Shown: positions 17,232-27,637, counted from the first letter of the stretch. The stretch: 64,000 nt of DNA from Pseudolactococcus reticulitermitis (GCF_002260845.1 NZ_BEDT01000004.1:165284-229283); one strand, 5' to 3'. A program made the numbers and translations. The notes: generated by a model from the sequence alone, not told the origin.

Positions 17232-20200
17232 ATGAACGATTTATTTGAAAAACTCATGGATCAGCTCGAGATGCCTGCGGAAATTCGTCAGAATCCGGCA
17301 TTTCGTGGCAATATTGACAAAGTTGAAGTTCATGCCATCAGTAAGGTCTGGCATTTTTATTTGAGGTTTCCAGCGATTTTACCGATTGACCTCTATCGAG
17401 AATTGGTCTATCGGCTAGAGCGGGCTTTTTCAAATATTGCCAAAACGCAAGTGACGATTCTAACCGAGGATGGTCATTTTGATGAAGTTTTGCTCAATGC
17501 CTATCTGCCATTAGTTTTCGACTTACCCGGCTGTGACACCCCCAGTTTTACGGCGATTTTCAAGAAGTATCAATTTACTGCGACGGATGATAGCGCAACA
17601 GCTAAGTTATCCGTCGGTGAGTTGTCAAATCTGGAATATGTTGTCAAACATTATTTTCCTGTCATGGCGAAACATTTCCAAGATTTCGGCTTTACGGATT
17701 TGCAGATTTTGCCAGAGATTGATTATCAGCTGACCGATAAATTAGTCGCTGAGTATGAAAAAAAATCTGAGGAAGCCTTAGCGGATATTCTGGCTAACCA
17801 ACCAGAAGCACCGTTTCAGCCTGATGTACCAGCGCCTGCCTCAAAAGAAGCGGTCGCATCTCCTAACCACCTCGCGCTAGGCAGAGAAATCAAGGCGTCT
17901 GACACCATTTTCCAAATGAAGGATGTCGTGACTGAGGAGGCCAATGTCGTTTTCGAGGGTTATGTTTTTGCGGCGGAGCATAAGGTCTTTAAGAACCGCA
18001 CGACGGGCAAGGAAAGTCATATGCTGGAGGTCAAGATGACCGACTACAGCAGTTCTTTTATCGTCCAAAAATGGGGGCGCAAGCCTGAAGAGCAAGCCAT
18101 GTTTGATCTGGTCAAAAAAGGCATGTGGATTAAGGTTAAAGGCAGCGTTCAGATGGATCAGTATAAGCACGAGCTGGTCATGAGTGCGCGTGATATGGTC
18201 GAAATCAAGGCGAAAAATGTCCGCAAGGATCTCATGTCTGAGGGGCAAAAGCGGGTCGAGTTCCACGCCCATACCAACATGTCGACCATGGACGCCATCC
18301 CTGATGTGTCTGATTTGGTCGCGCAGGCTGCGCGCTGGGGGCATCAAGCCATCGCCATCACCGATCACGCGGGGGCGCAGAGTTTCCCGCATGCCCATTC
18401 TGCCGGTAAGAAAAATGGGATCAAGATTATTTATGGGATTGAAGCTAACCTAGTCGAGGACAGGGTACCTATCACTTATCATGAAGATGACAGTAGCCTT
18501 TCAGATTCGACCTACGTTGTGTTTGACGTGGAAACGACCGGCCTTTCTGCCGTTTATAACAAACTGATTCAAGTCGCGGCATCGAAAATGCACAAGGGCA
18601 ATGTCATCGAACAATTCGATGAATTTATCGACCCAGGGCATCCGCTGAGTGAGTTTACGACACAGCTGACGGGCATTACCGATGACATGGTCAGAGGGTC
18701 TAAACCCCTAGAGCAAGTCTTAAAAGAATTTCAAGCCTTTTGTCAGGGCAGCATTCTCGTCGCGCATAATGCAACTTTTGACGTTGGCTTTATGAATATG
18801 AACTATCAGCGCCATGAGTTGCCTGAGATTACCCAGCCAGTGATTGATACCTTGGAGTTTGCGCGGAATCTCTATCCAGAGTTTAAGCGTCATGGCTTGG
18901 GGCCTTTGACCAAACGTTTTCAAGTTTCCCTTGAAAGTCATCACTTGGCCAATTTCGATGCGGAAGCGACGGGTCGTCTGCTCTTTATCTTCTTAAATGA
19001 TGCCAAGGAGAAATTTGGCATTGAACTGCTAAGCGACTTGAATACCAAGGTTGTCGATGCGGACTCCTACAAACGGGCGCGGGTGAAACATGCCACGATT
19101 TATGCCAAAACGCAGGACGGTTTGAAGAATCTCTTCAAACTCATCTCTTATTCAAATGTCAACTATTTTGCAGGTGTACCTAGAATTCCAAAATCAGTCC
19201 TTGAAGCCCATCGCCAAGGCTTGATTGTTGGGTCAGCTTGTTCAGAAGGCGAAGTTTTTGAGGCGGTGACTAATAAATCCTTTGATGATGCGTTGAAAGT
19301 CGCTGACTACTATGATTTCATCGAAATCATGCCACCGGCCATTTATCGCCCGTTGATTGCCAAAGAAACCATCAAAGACGAAGTAGAACTCCAACGGATT
19401 TTGAAAGACCTGATGCGGATTGCGGATAAACTAGGCAAGCCAGTCCTAGCGACAGGCAATGTCCACTATCTCAATCCAGAAGATGCCATCTATCGTGAAA
19501 TCATCGTCCGTTCTCTAGGCGCTGGCGCCATCATCAACCGACCTGTCGGTCGTGGTGAACACGCCATGCCTGCACCATTGCCAGAAGTTCATTTTCGCAC
19601 CACCAATGAAATGTTGGACGATTTTGCCTTCCTTGGAGAAGAAACGGCGCGCCAGATTGTCATTGAAAATACGCAAAAAATGGCAACCTCCTTTGATGTG
19701 CTAACGCCAGTTCGTGACGACCTCTATACACCTTACATTCCTGAATCTGAGGAAAAAATGGCCAAGCTGACCTACGAAAAAGCGCACGCCATCTATGGTA
19801 ATCCTTTGCCTGATATCGTCGATTTGCGGATTGAAAAAGAGCTCAATTCGATTATCGGTAACGGTTTCTCCGTTATCTACCTTATTTCTCAGATTCTCGT
19901 TGAGCGCTCCAACAAACGAGGCTATCTCGTTGGCTCGCGGGGGTCTGTCGGCTCCTCATTTGTTGCGACCATGACTGGTATTACTGAGGTTAATCCACTG
20001 CCACCCCATTATGTCTGCCCTGAGTGTCAGTACTCGGAGTTCTTTACCGAGGGGCAATTCGGCTCAGGCTTTGATATGCCGGAGAAAAGCTGTCCAGAAT
20101 GTGGCCATAGGCTCACAAAAGACGGCCACGATATTCCATTTGAAACCTTCCTAGGTTTCAAGGGGGATAAAGTCCCCGATATCGATTTGAACTTCTCTGG

Positions 20201-21626
20201 AGCTGACCAACCGAGCGCCCATTTGGACGTCCGCGATATATTTGGAGAAGACTATGCCTTTCGTGCCGGCACTATTGGCACGGTTGCCGAGAAAACAGCC
20301 TTTGGGTTTGTCAAAGGTTATGAGCGGGACTATGGCAAATTCTATCGTGGTGCTGAAATTGAGCGACTGGCAGCAGGCAGTACAGGTGTTAAGCGGACAA
20401 CGGGTCAGCACCCGGGCGGGATTATCGTTATTCCGGGCTATATGGATGTTTATGATTTCAGTCCAGTGGCCTATCCAGCCGAGGATATCAATGCTGAGTG
20501 GAAAACGACTCACTTTGATTTCCATGCCATCCATGATAATATTCTCAAACTCGATATTCTGGGTCATGATGACCCGACCATGATTCGTAAGTTGCAAGAT
20601 TTATCCGGCATGGATGCCTCCACCATTCCCATGGATGACCCAGATGTCATGAAAATTTTTGCGGGAACAGAAGTTCTGGGTGTCACACCTGAGCAGATTT
20701 TTTCAAAGACCGGCACTTTAGGTGTGCCCGAAATGGGGACTAACTTCGTTCGCGGGATGTTAGAGGAAACCAAGCCTAGCACTTTCGCAGAATTACTCCA
20801 AATTTCCGGTCTCTCCCATGGGACGGACGTTTGGCTGGGCAATGCGCAAGAGTTAATCAAGCAAAAAATCGCCACTCTGGCAAACGTGATCGGCTGTCGG
20901 GATGACATCATGGTTTATCTGATTCATGCTGGGTTAAATGAGTCCATGGCTTTTACGATTATGGAGCGTGTGCGTAAGGGCTTGTGGAATAAGATTGACG
21001 ACGAGGAGCGTGAGACTTATATCGCTGCCATGCGGGACAACAACGTGCCGGAGTGGTACATTGATTCATGTAGTAAAATCAAGTATATGTTCCCTAAAGC
21101 CCATGCGGCAGCCTATATCATGATGGCGCTTCGTGTGGCCTACTTCAAGGTGCATATGCCGATTTACTATTACTGCGCTTGGTTCTCGATTCGTGCTAAT
21201 GCTTTTGACCTCAAGGTCATGGGCGATGGTTTGGATGCCGTCAAGGCTAAAATGCAAGAAATCAAGGCCAAGGGCTTTGAGGCCAGCAATGTCGAAAATG
21301 CCCTCTTTGGGACGTTGGAACTCTGTAATGAAATGTTAGAGCGTGGCTTTAAATTTGGCAAACTCGACCTTTATCGTAGTGAAGCCAATGACTTCATTAT
21401 TGAAGGCGACACCTTGATTCCACCATTTTCAGCCATGGACGGTCTTGGCGGCAATGTCGCCAAGCAAATCGTTGAGGCGAGAAAAGAAGGAGAATTCCTC
21501 AGTAAAACCGAACTCAGAAAACGCGCCGGCGTTTCCCAAACCTTGGTCGAAAAAATGGACGAAATGGGCATTCTCGGCAATATGCCAGAGGATAATCAGT
21601 TGAGTTTGTTTGATGATTTGTTTTAG
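17232..21626 (+). CDS. polC: DNA polymerase III PolC, Gram-positive type
   Basis: The main replicative polymerase with built-in proofreading, 1464 residues, full length. In order: N-terminal domain; OB fold (about 225-320); PHP domain start ([14 protein letters not shown], about 340); 3'-5' exonuclease inserted in PHP (FDVETTG at about 432; [28 protein letters not shown]); rest of PHP; zinc site (CPECQY ... CPECGH, about 925-965); polymerase core with PDIDLNFSG (about 980). The helix-hairpin-helix and tail end in LSLFDDLF, probably a clamp-binding motif. Start ATG 17232 has a weak ribosome binding site. In many streptococci polC follows rseP/proS; neither is present here. Confidence 0.97.
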   Translation: MNDLFEKLMDQLEMPAEIRQNPAFRGNIDKVEVHAISKVWHFYLRFPAILPIDLYRELVYRLERAFSNIAKTQVTILTEDGHFDEVLLNAYLPLVFDLPGCDTPSFTAIFKKYQFTATDDSATAKLSVGELSNLEYVVKHYFPVMAKHFQDFGFTDLQILPEIDYQLTDKLVAEYEKKSEEALADILANQPEAPFQPDVPAPASKEAVASPNHLALGREIKASDTIFQMKDVVTEEANVVFEGYVFAAEHKVFKNRTTGKESHMLEVKMTDYSSSFIVQKWGRKPEEQAMFDLVKKGMWIKVKGSVQMDQYKHELVMSARDMVEIKAKNVRKDLMSEGQKRVEFHAHTNMSTMDAIPDVSDLVAQAARWGHQAIAITDHAGAQSFPHAHSAGKKNGIKIIYGIEANLVEDRVPITYHEDDSSLSDSTYVVFDVETTGLSAVYNKLIQVAASKMHKGNVIEQFDEFIDPGHPLSEFTTQLTGITDDMVRGSKPLEQVLKEFQAFCQGSILVAHNATFDVGFMNMNYQRHELPEITQPVIDTLEFARNLYPEFKRHGLGPLTKRFQVSLESHHLANFDAEATGRLLFIFLNDAKEKFGIELLSDLNTKVVDADSYKRARVKHATIYAKTQDGLKNLFKLISYSNVNYFAGVPRIPKSVLEAHRQGLIVGSACSEGEVFEAVTNKSFDDALKVADYYDFIEIMPPAIYRPLIAKETIKDEVELQRILKDLMRIADKLGKPVLATGNVHYLNPEDAIYREIIVRSLGAGAIINRPVGRGEHAMPAPLPEVHFRTTNEMLDDFAFLGEETARQIVIENTQKMATSFDVLTPVRDDLYTPYIPESEEKMAKLTYEKAHAIYGNPLPDIVDLRIEKELNSIIGNGFSVIYLISQILVERSNKRGYLVGSRGSVGSSFVATMTGITEVNPLPPHYVCPECQYSEFFTEGQFGSGFDMPEKSCPECGHRLTKDGHDIPFETFLGFKGDKVPDIDLNFSGADQPSAHLDVRDIFGEDYAFRAGTIGTVAEKTAFGFVKGYERDYGKFYRGAEIERLAAGSTGVKRTTGQHPGGIIVIPGYMDVYDFSPVAYPAEDINAEWKTTHFDFHAIHDNILKLDILGHDDPTMIRKLQDLSGMDASTIPMDDPDVMKIFAGTEVLGVTPEQIFSKTGTLGVPEMGTNFVRGMLEETKPSTFAELLQISGLSHGTDVWLGNAQELIKQKIATLANVIGCRDDIMVYLIHAGLNESMAFTIMERVRKGLWNKIDDEERETYIAAMRDNNVPEWYIDSCSKIKYMFPKAHAAAYIMMALRVAYFKVHMPIYYYCAWFSIRANAFDLKVMGDGLDAVKAKMQEIKAKGFEASNVENALFGTLELCNEMLERGFKFGKLDLYRSEANDFIIEGDTLIPPFSAMDGLGGNVAKQIVEARKEGEFLSKTELRKRAGVSQTLVEKMDEMGILGNMPEDNQLSLFDDLF

Positions 21627-21737
21627 GATTAGAAACCGAAGTTTAATTTCGTCTATTATGACAAAATTTTTGATAAAAAGGCAGTTGTTTATAAATTGCT
21701 TTAAAAGACGATGTTTCCTCAGTATTTAATTAGACAT

Positions 21738-21769
21738 TACTATTTAGATTTTAGAAAATCTAAATAGTA
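21738..21769. repeat. Perfect A/T-rich inverted repeat downstream of polC
   Basis: Fifteen-base arms (TACTATTTAGATTTT and its complement) separated by AG. No strong T run follows. The 263-base polC/next-gene gap otherwise holds only a terminator and a promoter. It may end polC transcripts or be an operator. Confidence 0.8.
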
Positions 21770-21818
21770 CATTGACTGCACAAGTCAATAAAATTTGTGA
21801 TATTAAATAATTGAAATT

Positions 21819-21853
21819 AAAACCTTGCGAGTATGTAGCTTACAAGGTTTTTT
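21819..21853 (+). terminator. Terminator upstream of the 77-residue gene
   Basis: AAAACCTTG and CAAGGTTTTTT with a 15-base loop. It probably ends polC transcription. Confidence 0.7.
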
Positions 21854-21889
21854 ATGTTATAATAAATGTAATTTAATAAAGGAGCAATT

Positions 21890-22123
21890 ATGGCATACCA
21901 TACATATGAATTCTTAAAGAGAAGAAAAAACGAACCAAAATGGGCGGTGGCTTACCATAAAGCTTTAATGAATAGAATTTTAAGCGCTATTATTTCTATA
22001 ATAATCATATTATTAGTGATTTTGGTTTATCTATATATAGACAGGAATAATGTAGACGTACAATATTACTTTGAAATTTGCAAAGAAAAAATTTCAAACA
22101 TTATTGAAAATATAAAGAATTAA
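21890..22123 (+). CDS. Small single-pass membrane protein, unknown
   Basis: 77 residues: a basic N terminus (EFLKRRKNEPK), one long hydrophobic helix (ILSAIISIIIILLVILVYLYI, about 35-55), and a short tail. No family is recognised. Good ribosome binding site AAAGGAG and its own extended -10 (TGT + TATAAT at 21855-21863). A terminator follows. It is much richer in A+T than its neighbours. Confidence 0.65.
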   Translation: MAYHTYEFLKRRKNEPKWAVAYHKALMNRILSAIISIIIILLVILVYLYIDRNNVDVQYYFEICKEKISNIIENIKN

Positions 22124-22156
22124 TTTTAGTTATTCAGGAATATCCAAAAAAATAAA

Positions 22157-22185
22157 AATTCGTGAGCAATCACGGATTTTTTTCG
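22157..22185 (+). terminator. Terminator before comGA
   Basis: TTCGTGA/TCACGGA stem (one G-T pair) with GCAA loop and seven T. The T run merges with the putative competence box. Confidence 0.8.
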
Positions 22186-22191
22186 TATATA
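22184..22191 (+). promoter_or_regulatory. Possible ComX (cin) box of the comG operon
   Basis: TTCGTATA after a T-rich run resembles the streptococcal cin-box TACGAATA in the CGNATA core, differing at two positions. It lies 19 bases before the comGA start codon, which leaves only a very short leader. comG operons of Streptococcaceae are ComX-dependent; here the match is imperfect. Confidence 0.4.
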
Positions 22192-22209
22192 AAAGTAGGA
22201 GGTGATGAG

Positions 22210-23151
22210 ATGATACAAGAAACGGCAAAGACGATACTAGAAAAAGCTGGCGATTTTGGAGCAAGCGATGTTTACATCTTGCCAGTCAAACAAGGCTTTT
22301 CAGTTGTTTTTCGAAAGTCGACGCAGCGTGAGACTGCTCAATTATTGTCAGAGGCTGATGGTCAAAGTCTCATCTCTCATTTTAAGTTTACGGCTGGGAT
22401 GAATGTTGGCGAAAAGCGACGACCTCAGCTCGGGTCTTGCCTGTATGATTTTGGGGATAAAAAATTTCGACTGCGACTATCCTCAGCAGGCGACTTTGAG
22501 AGTCGCGAAAGCCTAGTGATTCGGCTTTTGCATAGTGCGGATAAACCACTCGCCTTTTGGTTTGATGCTGATTTATCACAGGTTGAAAATTTAGTAGCTA
22601 GGCGTGGGCTTTACTTATTTTCAGGGCCAGTTGGCTCAGGCAAAACGACGCTGATGCACCATATCGCCAAACAGAAATTCTCAGGTCAGCAAGTGATTAC
22701 GATTGAAGACCCGGTTGAGATTGTTGCACCCGAGCTACTCCAATTTCAACTAAATGAAACGATTGGTAATACCTATGATAGTTTGATTAAACTGTCCTTG
22801 CGCCATATGCCTGACCTTGTGATAGTTGGAGAAATTCGAGATCAGGAAACGGCGCGAGCCGTTATGCGCGCAAGTTTGACAGGTTATACTGTTTTTTCAA
22901 CGATTCATGCCAAGTCAATTTCGGGTGTTTATGCGCGATTATTAGAGCTTGGGGTAACAAAAGAAGAAATTAAAAATTCGCTGTCAGGTGTTGTCTATCA
23001 ACGGTTGATTGCTGGAAAGGGGGTATTAGACAGTGCCAATGGCAAATTTAAAACGCACAGCAACGACAAGTGGCATGACAAAATTAAAAAATTGGTTACG
23101 GCTGGACATCTTACACCTGATCAGGCGGCGCCCGAAAAAATTAGCGATTAA
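22210..23151 (+). CDS. comGA: Competence pilus assembly ATPase ComGA
   Basis: Cytoplasmic ATPase that powers the type IV-like pilus for DNA uptake. 313 residues. Walker A GPVGSGKTT (about 155-163), ITIEDPVEI, HMPDLVIVGEIRDQETA (Walker B region) and the HAKS motif are all present. ATG 22210 is chosen over the upstream 22162, because AGGAGGTG lies just before it and 22162 falls in the terminator stem. First gene of a seven-gene overlapping operon. Confidence 0.93.
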   Translation: MIQETAKTILEKAGDFGASDVYILPVKQGFSVVFRKSTQRETAQLLSEADGQSLISHFKFTAGMNVGEKRRPQLGSCLYDFGDKKFRLRLSSAGDFESRESLVIRLLHSADKPLAFWFDADLSQVENLVARRGLYLFSGPVGSGKTTLMHHIAKQKFSGQQVITIEDPVEIVAPELLQFQLNETIGNTYDSLIKLSLRHMPDLVIVGEIRDQETARAVMRASLTGYTVFSTIHAKSISGVYARLLELGVTKEEIKNSLSGVVYQRLIAGKGVLDSANGKFKTHSNDKWHDKIKKLVTAGHLTPDQAAPEKISD

Positions 23152-24112
23152 ACAGCAAGTGAAGTTGATGCAACTCATGAATAATCTCCTTTCCAGTGGC
23201 TTTCATTTAGCAGAAATTGTTCATTTTTTAGAACGTTCGAAGTTGGTAGAAACAGCGTTTGTGACAACCATGCGAGCCGGCTTATCAAATGGTCAAACTC
23301 TCTCGCAAATTCTAAATGAGCTAGGCTTTTCAAACTCAGTCGTCACACAAGTCGCCCTAGCAGATTATCACGGTAACACACAGCAAACGTTACGTTTGAT
23401 AACAGAAAATCTGACAAAGTTGCAAAAAGTCAGGCAAAAATTGGTAACCGTAGCGACTTATCCTGTCATCCTACTGGTCTTCCTGATTGTCATCGTGCTC
23501 GGCTTAAAAACTTATCTGCTACCGCAAGTTGAGACTAATAATTTTGCGGGGGCTATCATCGCCGTTTTGCCTTGGTTTTTTCTCGGACTGAGCGTCGTGT
23601 TTGCGCTCCTTATATTAGGGCTAATCCGTTATTTCAAAACAACCTCACCATTGGCAAATGTTCAAAAATTAGGTCATTTGCCCCTGATTCAGACCTACTT
23701 AAAACTTTATTTGACGGCCTTTTATGCCCGAGAATGGGGAAATCTGATCAAGCAAGGGTTAGAAATGCGGCAAATTCTAGAGATGATGACCACGCAAAAT
23801 AATCAACTTTTCCGAGAAATTGGGCAAGATTTGTTAAATGCCATGCAGCTCGGACAAGAATTTCATGATAAAATTCATCACTACAGTTTTTTCACACCAG
23901 AATTAGCCTTGATGATTGAGTACGGCGAAATGAAAGCCAAACTAGGCGACGAATTGCTCGTTTATGCAGATGAAGCTTGGTCAACATTTTTTGAAAAGGT
24001 TGAAAAAGCCATGAATTTGATTCAGCCGTTGGTCTTTTTATTTGTCGCCTTGATGATTGTTTTGATTTACGCAGCCATGTTGTTGCCAATTTATGCTCAA
24101 ATGGAGATGTAA
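23033..24112 (+). CDS. comGB: Competence pilus membrane platform ComGB
   Basis: Polytopic GspF-type inner-membrane protein that anchors the pilus machinery. About 359 residues with helices at TYPVILLVFLIVIVLGLKTYLL, AVLPWFFLGLSVVFALLILGLI and PLVFLFVALMIVLIYAAMLLPIY. GTG 23033 has AAAGGGGG nine bases upstream but makes a 119-base overlap with comGA; ATG 23075 is an alternative start that keeps the whole conserved region. Intact. Confidence 0.9.
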   Translation: MPMANLKRTATTSGMTKLKNWLRLDILHLIRRRPKKLAIKQQVKLMQLMNNLLSSGFHLAEIVHFLERSKLVETAFVTTMRAGLSNGQTLSQILNELGFSNSVVTQVALADYHGNTQQTLRLITENLTKLQKVRQKLVTVATYPVILLVFLIVIVLGLKTYLLPQVETNNFAGAIIAVLPWFFLGLSVVFALLILGLIRYFKTTSPLANVQKLGHLPLIQTYLKLYLTAFYAREWGNLIKQGLEMRQILEMMTTQNNQLFREIGQDLLNAMQLGQEFHDKIHHYSFFTPELALMIEYGEMKAKLGDELLVYADEAWSTFFEKVEKAMNLIQPLVFLFVALMIVLIYAAMLLPIYAQMEM

Positions 24113-24140
24113 CTCGCGCAGAAAGGAAGATAGAAAATAG

Positions 24141-24446
24141 ATGAAGAAAAAAATTGTAAAAGCCTTTACTTTAGTAGAAATGCTTGTCGTTTTGCTGATT
24201 ATCAGTGTCCTGATTTTACTGTTCGTCCCCAATCTAGCCAAGCAAAAAGAGACGGTTAAGAATACAGGCAACAGTGCAGTCGTAAAAGTGGTTAATTCAC
24301 AAGCCGAGCTTTATAAGCTGGACCACACAGACGATGTTACACTAGCTAAATTAGTCAGCAATGGTAATATTACGCAAAAGCAGGCGGATACCTACAATGA
24401 GTACTATACGAAAAATACGACGGAAACACGTGACATCGCCAATTAG
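24141..24446 (+). CDS. comGC: Major competence pilin ComGC
   Basis: Main pilus subunit, 101 residues. Class III prepilin leader KKKIVKA cut by the ComC peptidase before FTLVEMLVVLLIISVLILLFVPNL, the assembly helix with glutamate at position 5. GxxxVxxQAxLY-like region (AVVKVVNSQAELYKLD) is typical. AAAGGAAG precedes it. Confidence 0.93.
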   Translation: MKKKIVKAFTLVEMLVVLLIISVLILLFVPNLAKQKETVKNTGNSAVVKVVNSQAELYKLDHTDDVTLAKLVSNGNITQKQADTYNEYYTKNTTETRDIAN

Positions 24447-24846
24447 AGCATTCACGCTACTTGAAAGTTTGCTCACGCTATCGGTCACATGTTTTCTAAT
24501 TTTGACATTTTCAGTCACTTTTCAAAAAACGGTTCATGTCATTCGAGGGGAGTTATTTGTGTTGCAATTTGAAATGATTTTAAAAAATCAACAAACACAG
24601 GCCGTTACAAACGCTGAGCCTAGAAGTCTATCGGCGCTGAATGGGATAGTCAAAGTCAATGGTGCCAATCAACCTGTCCCCAAAGAAACGCAGTTCTCAG
24701 ATTTTGACATCACCTTTAAAGAAAATGGGAATCTTCAGTCCATCAAGGAGGCGAAAATCGTGATTTCACTGCCCTATGAAGGGGGAAAGCAAATCACCTA
24801 TCAGCTCCAGCTAGGAAGTGGTCAATATAAAAAAACAACAAGTTAA
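24397..24846 (+). CDS. comGD: Minor pseudopilin ComGD
   Basis: Minor pilin, about 149 residues. Prepilin motif PIRAFTLLESLLTLSVTCFLILTF with cleavage before FTLLE. ATG 24397 gives a 16-residue basic leader and 50-base overlap with comGC; GTG 24430 (shorter leader) is an alternative. Confidence 0.85.
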   Translation: MSTIRKIRRKHVTSPIRAFTLLESLLTLSVTCFLILTFSVTFQKTVHVIRGELFVLQFEMILKNQQTQAVTNAEPRSLSALNGIVKVNGANQPVPKETQFSDFDITFKENGNLQSIKEAKIVISLPYEGGKQITYQLQLGSGQYKKTTS

Positions 24847-25123
24847 GGCCTACATTTTACTAGAAAGCATCATGGCGATGGCTTTGTTGGCGATCTTATC
24901 AAGTCTGGTCTTAACAGAAGTTTCGGCACATCGCGCACAAGTGGCGAGACAAAATCAAGCCATTGAAGTTTTAAATGTGGGACTGATGGCGTTTGATAGC
25001 AAGCAAACCAATCTGCGAGAAAACGGGGTTAGCGTGACGTTGACCAGGACGGACAAACAATTAGTGCTAGAGAGTTCGGGACAGGAGGTGTTACGTCTTG
25101 AGATTTTACAAGAAACGCCTTAA
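24818..25123 (+). CDS. comGE: Minor pseudopilin ComGE
   Basis: 101 residues. Prepilin-like start KKQQVKAYILLESIMAMALLAILSSLVL, with Y instead of F after the cleavage site. GTG start right after AGGA, overlapping comGD by 29 bases. Assigned by position and pilin motif. Confidence 0.8.
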   Translation: MVNIKKQQVKAYILLESIMAMALLAILSSLVLTEVSAHRAQVARQNQAIEVLNVGLMAFDSKQTNLRENGVSVTLTRTDKQLVLESSGQEVLRLEILQETP

Positions 25124-25541
25124 AGCCTTTACCTTACTGGAATGTCTGGTGGCGCTTTTGGCGATGAGTTTATCAATGCTTGTGATGCAAGGGATGACGG
25201 TGCTAATCTCTCAAGAGTTTGAGGTCATTCGTCATTCAGATGAGAAAAATTGGCAAAATTTTACGAATCTGTTGAGGCGTGAGCTAGAGAGCGCAGAATT
25301 CGACAAAGTATCCGATAATTTTCTCTATGTCACCACACCCAAGGGAGGCTTAAGGTTTGGTGTAAGGGCAGGCGCGGATGATTTTCGTAAAACCAATGCG
25401 CAAGGACAAGGTTACCAACCCATGATTTATGGGGTATCTGTTGCCGAAATTTCAAATGAAGGCAACCTTGTCACCATCCATCTAAAGTTTAGCAAAGGAG
25501 GCGAGCGAACATTCATCTACGCATTTTCAAATGTCAAGTGA
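25098..25541 (+). CDS. comGF: Minor pseudopilin ComGF
   Basis: 147 residues. KKRLKAFTLLECLVALLAMSLSMLVMQGM is a good prepilin motif; the C-terminal part (GGLRFGVRAGADDFRKTNAQGQGYQPMIYGV) is ComGF-like. TTG 25098 has AGGAGGTG seven bases upstream. Overlaps comGE. Confidence 0.87.
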   Translation: MRFYKKRLKAFTLLECLVALLAMSLSMLVMQGMTVLISQEFEVIRHSDEKNWQNFTNLLRRELESAEFDKVSDNFLYVTTPKGGLRFGVRAGADDFRKTNAQGQGYQPMIYGVSVAEISNEGNLVTIHLKFSKGGERTFIYAFSNVK

Positions 25542-25837
25542 AGGCTGGTATTATGCTTTATGCCATGCTGATGGCGGTCATTTTCGGGATGATTTTAAGT
25601 TTTTATCTGAGTGCTGTGGTTGACAATCAGAAAAATCTTCTGAGTCAGAAAGCTTTTTTGAGTGCACAGCTTATGGCAAGAATGACGCAGGCGCGGGTTG
25701 GCACGCAAAAGTCGGGACAGATTCGATTTAATGCGGGCATTTCCGAGTATCAACAAACCGAAACGACGCTCAAAGTAACCGTTCATTTAGAAAATACAAG
25801 AACTTACCATTTTGAATTACCGAATGTGGTAAAATAG
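25538..25837 (+). CDS. comGG: ComGG-type minor pilin
   Basis: 99 residues. N-terminal hydrophobic helix (GIMLYAMLMAVIFGMILSFYLSAVV) followed by a small polar domain. GTG start overlaps the comGF stop (GTGA). Assigned as ComGG by position and size. The ispE promoter lies inside its last codons. Confidence 0.75.
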   Translation: MKAGIMLYAMLMAVIFGMILSFYLSAVVDNQKNLLSQKAFLSAQLMARMTQARVGTQKSGQIRFNAGISEYQQTETTLKVTVHLENTRTYHFELPNVVK

Positions 25838-25841
25838 AAAC
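25827..25841 (+). promoter_or_regulatory. Promoter giving a leaderless ispE mRNA
   Basis: TGG + TAAAAT (25830-25835), six bases (AGAAAC), then ATG 25842. It lies inside comGG, so ispE could also be read from the comG message. Confidence 0.6.
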
Positions 25842-26693
25842 ATGGAAATTACAGAAAAAGCACCGGCTAAGATTAATCTTGGCTTGAATGTTCTAGGCAA
25901 GCGCGAAGATGGCTATCACGAGCTGGATATGATTATGACCAGTGTTGATTTGGCGGATCGGATTACCGTGCGAGAATTCGAGCAAGAGCACGTCATTCGT
26001 TTACAGTCTAACTCTAGCTTTGTGCCACTCAACAAAAAAAACCACGCTTATAAAGCAGCTATGGTCCTTAAAAAGGCATTCGGCATCAAAAAAGGCGTGG
26101 AGATTTATATTGATAAAAAAACGCCAGTTGCAGCAGGATTAGCAGGCGGCTCATCGGATGCTGCAGCGACTTTGCGTGCCCTTAATCAACTTTGGCAGCT
26201 CAATTTAACAACCCCAGAATTGGCAAAATTAGGGGAACAAATTGGCTCAGATGTGCCCTATTGTGTTTACGGTCAAACAGCACGCGTGACAGGGCGCGGC
26301 GAGCATGTCCGACCGATTGAGAACCCCAAAAAATCCTGGGTCGTTCTGGTCAAACCTTCATTTGGTGTGTCAACACCCGAAATTTTCCGCCACGTTAATT
26401 TGGCCACCATGCCGCATCCCGATATTGATGCCTTGGAACGTGCCGTGGTTACTTCAGATTTTGATGCCCTGCTTCAAAATCTGGGCAATTCACTAGAAGC
26501 TGTTACACTGGCTAAGCATCCTTTGATTTCGAAGATTAAGGACAGGTTATTGGCAAGCGGTGCGGACGGTGTCTTAATGAGTGGCAGTGGGCCAACCGTT
26601 TTTGCCCTCTGTCAACATGAGAAGAAAGCCCAACGTATTTGCAACAGTATCAAGGGTTTTTGTGACGAAGTCTATCTGGTGAGAATGCTTTAG
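25842..26693 (+). CDS. ispE: 4-diphosphocytidyl-2-C-methyl-D-erythritol kinase
   Basis: GHMP-kinase of the MEP isoprenoid pathway, phosphorylating CDP-methylerythritol; 283 residues. The start APAKINLGLNVLGKREDGYHELDMIM is diagnostic, the ATP loop is PVAAGLAGGSSDAAA (about 93-107), and the C-terminal motif is LMSGSGPTVFAL. Streptococcaceae generally make isoprenoids by mevalonate, and lactococci are known to keep partial or full MEP genes variably, so ispE here does not by itself prove the pathway. There is no Shine-Dalgarno; the gene is a leaderless candidate. Confidence 0.9.
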   Translation: MEITEKAPAKINLGLNVLGKREDGYHELDMIMTSVDLADRITVREFEQEHVIRLQSNSSFVPLNKKNHAYKAAMVLKKAFGIKKGVEIYIDKKTPVAAGLAGGSSDAAATLRALNQLWQLNLTTPELAKLGEQIGSDVPYCVYGQTARVTGRGEHVRPIENPKKSWVVLVKPSFGVSTPEIFRHVNLATMPHPDIDALERAVVTSDFDALLQNLGNSLEAVTLAKHPLISKIKDRLLASGADGVLMSGSGPTVFALCQHEKKAQRICNSIKGFCDEVYLVRML

Positions 26694-26788
26694 AATGGCA
26701 AATCGTAGGGAATTGAGGAATTAATTGTCTGCGTTTCATCGGGAACAGTCGCCTCAAGCTTGTGATGCGACCAAAAGGAGCGTTTAAA

Positions 26789-27637
26789 ATGGAAGATTTA
26801 GCTTATTACAACGGGAAAATCACACGCTTATCAGATATGATGGTACCTTTTAATGATCGCTCTCATTTTTTCGGCGATGGTGTCTATGACGCAAGTATCG
26901 CTAAAAATGGGATAATCTTTAAACTAGACGATCATCTTGAACGTTTTTTTAACAGCATGGCGCTGATTGATATTCAGCCTGATTTTGCAAAAGATGATTT
27001 AAGAGCGTTGTTAGGCAACCTATGTCAAAAATTGGACGCCGACGAATTGTTTGTCTATTTTCAAGTGAGTCGTGGGACAGCCATCAGAAATCATAGTTAC
27101 CCTCAACCGCTCAAACCTAATTTAGCGATTTATATGACACCGTGGCAAGGCGATTTTTCTGGTCAAAACCGTCTCAGATTAATGACCCTGCCAGACCAAC
27201 GTTTTGAGTTGTGTCATATTAAAACCCTTAACCTTCTCCCGAATGTTCTAGCCAGTCAAAAAGCAACATTGCAAGGCTTGGATGAAGTGGTTTTCCATCG
27301 CAACCAGCGCGTGACAGAGTGTGCCCACAGCAATATTAGTATCTTGACGAACGGCGTCTTTCAAACAGCACCATTAGATCACTGGATTCTACCGGGGATT
27401 GCTCGAAAGTATTTATTATTAGCAAGCCAAGCGCTTGGTTTTGGTGTTTCAGAGCAAGCTTTCACGATTGCAGAAATGCTAGCAGCAGACGAAATTATCG
27501 TGTCAAGTTCGGGAGCGCTCTGTGCGCCAGTCTCAGAAATTGATGGGTGTCCCGTCGGCGGTAAAGATGATGAGAGGTTGCAGCAACTTCAAACTAAAAT
27601 CTATCAAGATTTCTTCAAAGAAACAGCTGTTGAGTGA
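26789..27637 (+). CDS. dat: D-amino-acid (D-alanine) aminotransferase
   Basis: PLP class IV aminotransferase, 282 residues. YYNGKITRLSDMMVPFNDRSHFFGDGVYDA is the typical start. The catalytic lysine is in HIKTLNLLPNVLA (about residue 147) and the PLP contacts are in TECAHSNIS and SSSGALCAPVSEIDG. It most likely interconverts D-alanine and D-glutamate for peptidoglycan; the DAAT-like N terminus favours this over branched-chain transaminase. ATG 26789 is chosen over 26762, because AAAAGGAG lies upstream of it. Its 3' end forms part of the terminator stem. Confidence 0.85.
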   Translation: MEDLAYYNGKITRLSDMMVPFNDRSHFFGDGVYDASIAKNGIIFKLDDHLERFFNSMALIDIQPDFAKDDLRALLGNLCQKLDADELFVYFQVSRGTAIRNHSYPQPLKPNLAIYMTPWQGDFSGQNRLRLMTLPDQRFELCHIKTLNLLPNVLASQKATLQGLDEVVFHRNQRVTECAHSNISILTNGVFQTAPLDHWILPGIARKYLLLASQALGFGVSEQAFTIAEMLAADEIIVSSSGALCAPVSEIDGCPVGGKDDERLQQLQTKIYQDFFKETAVE

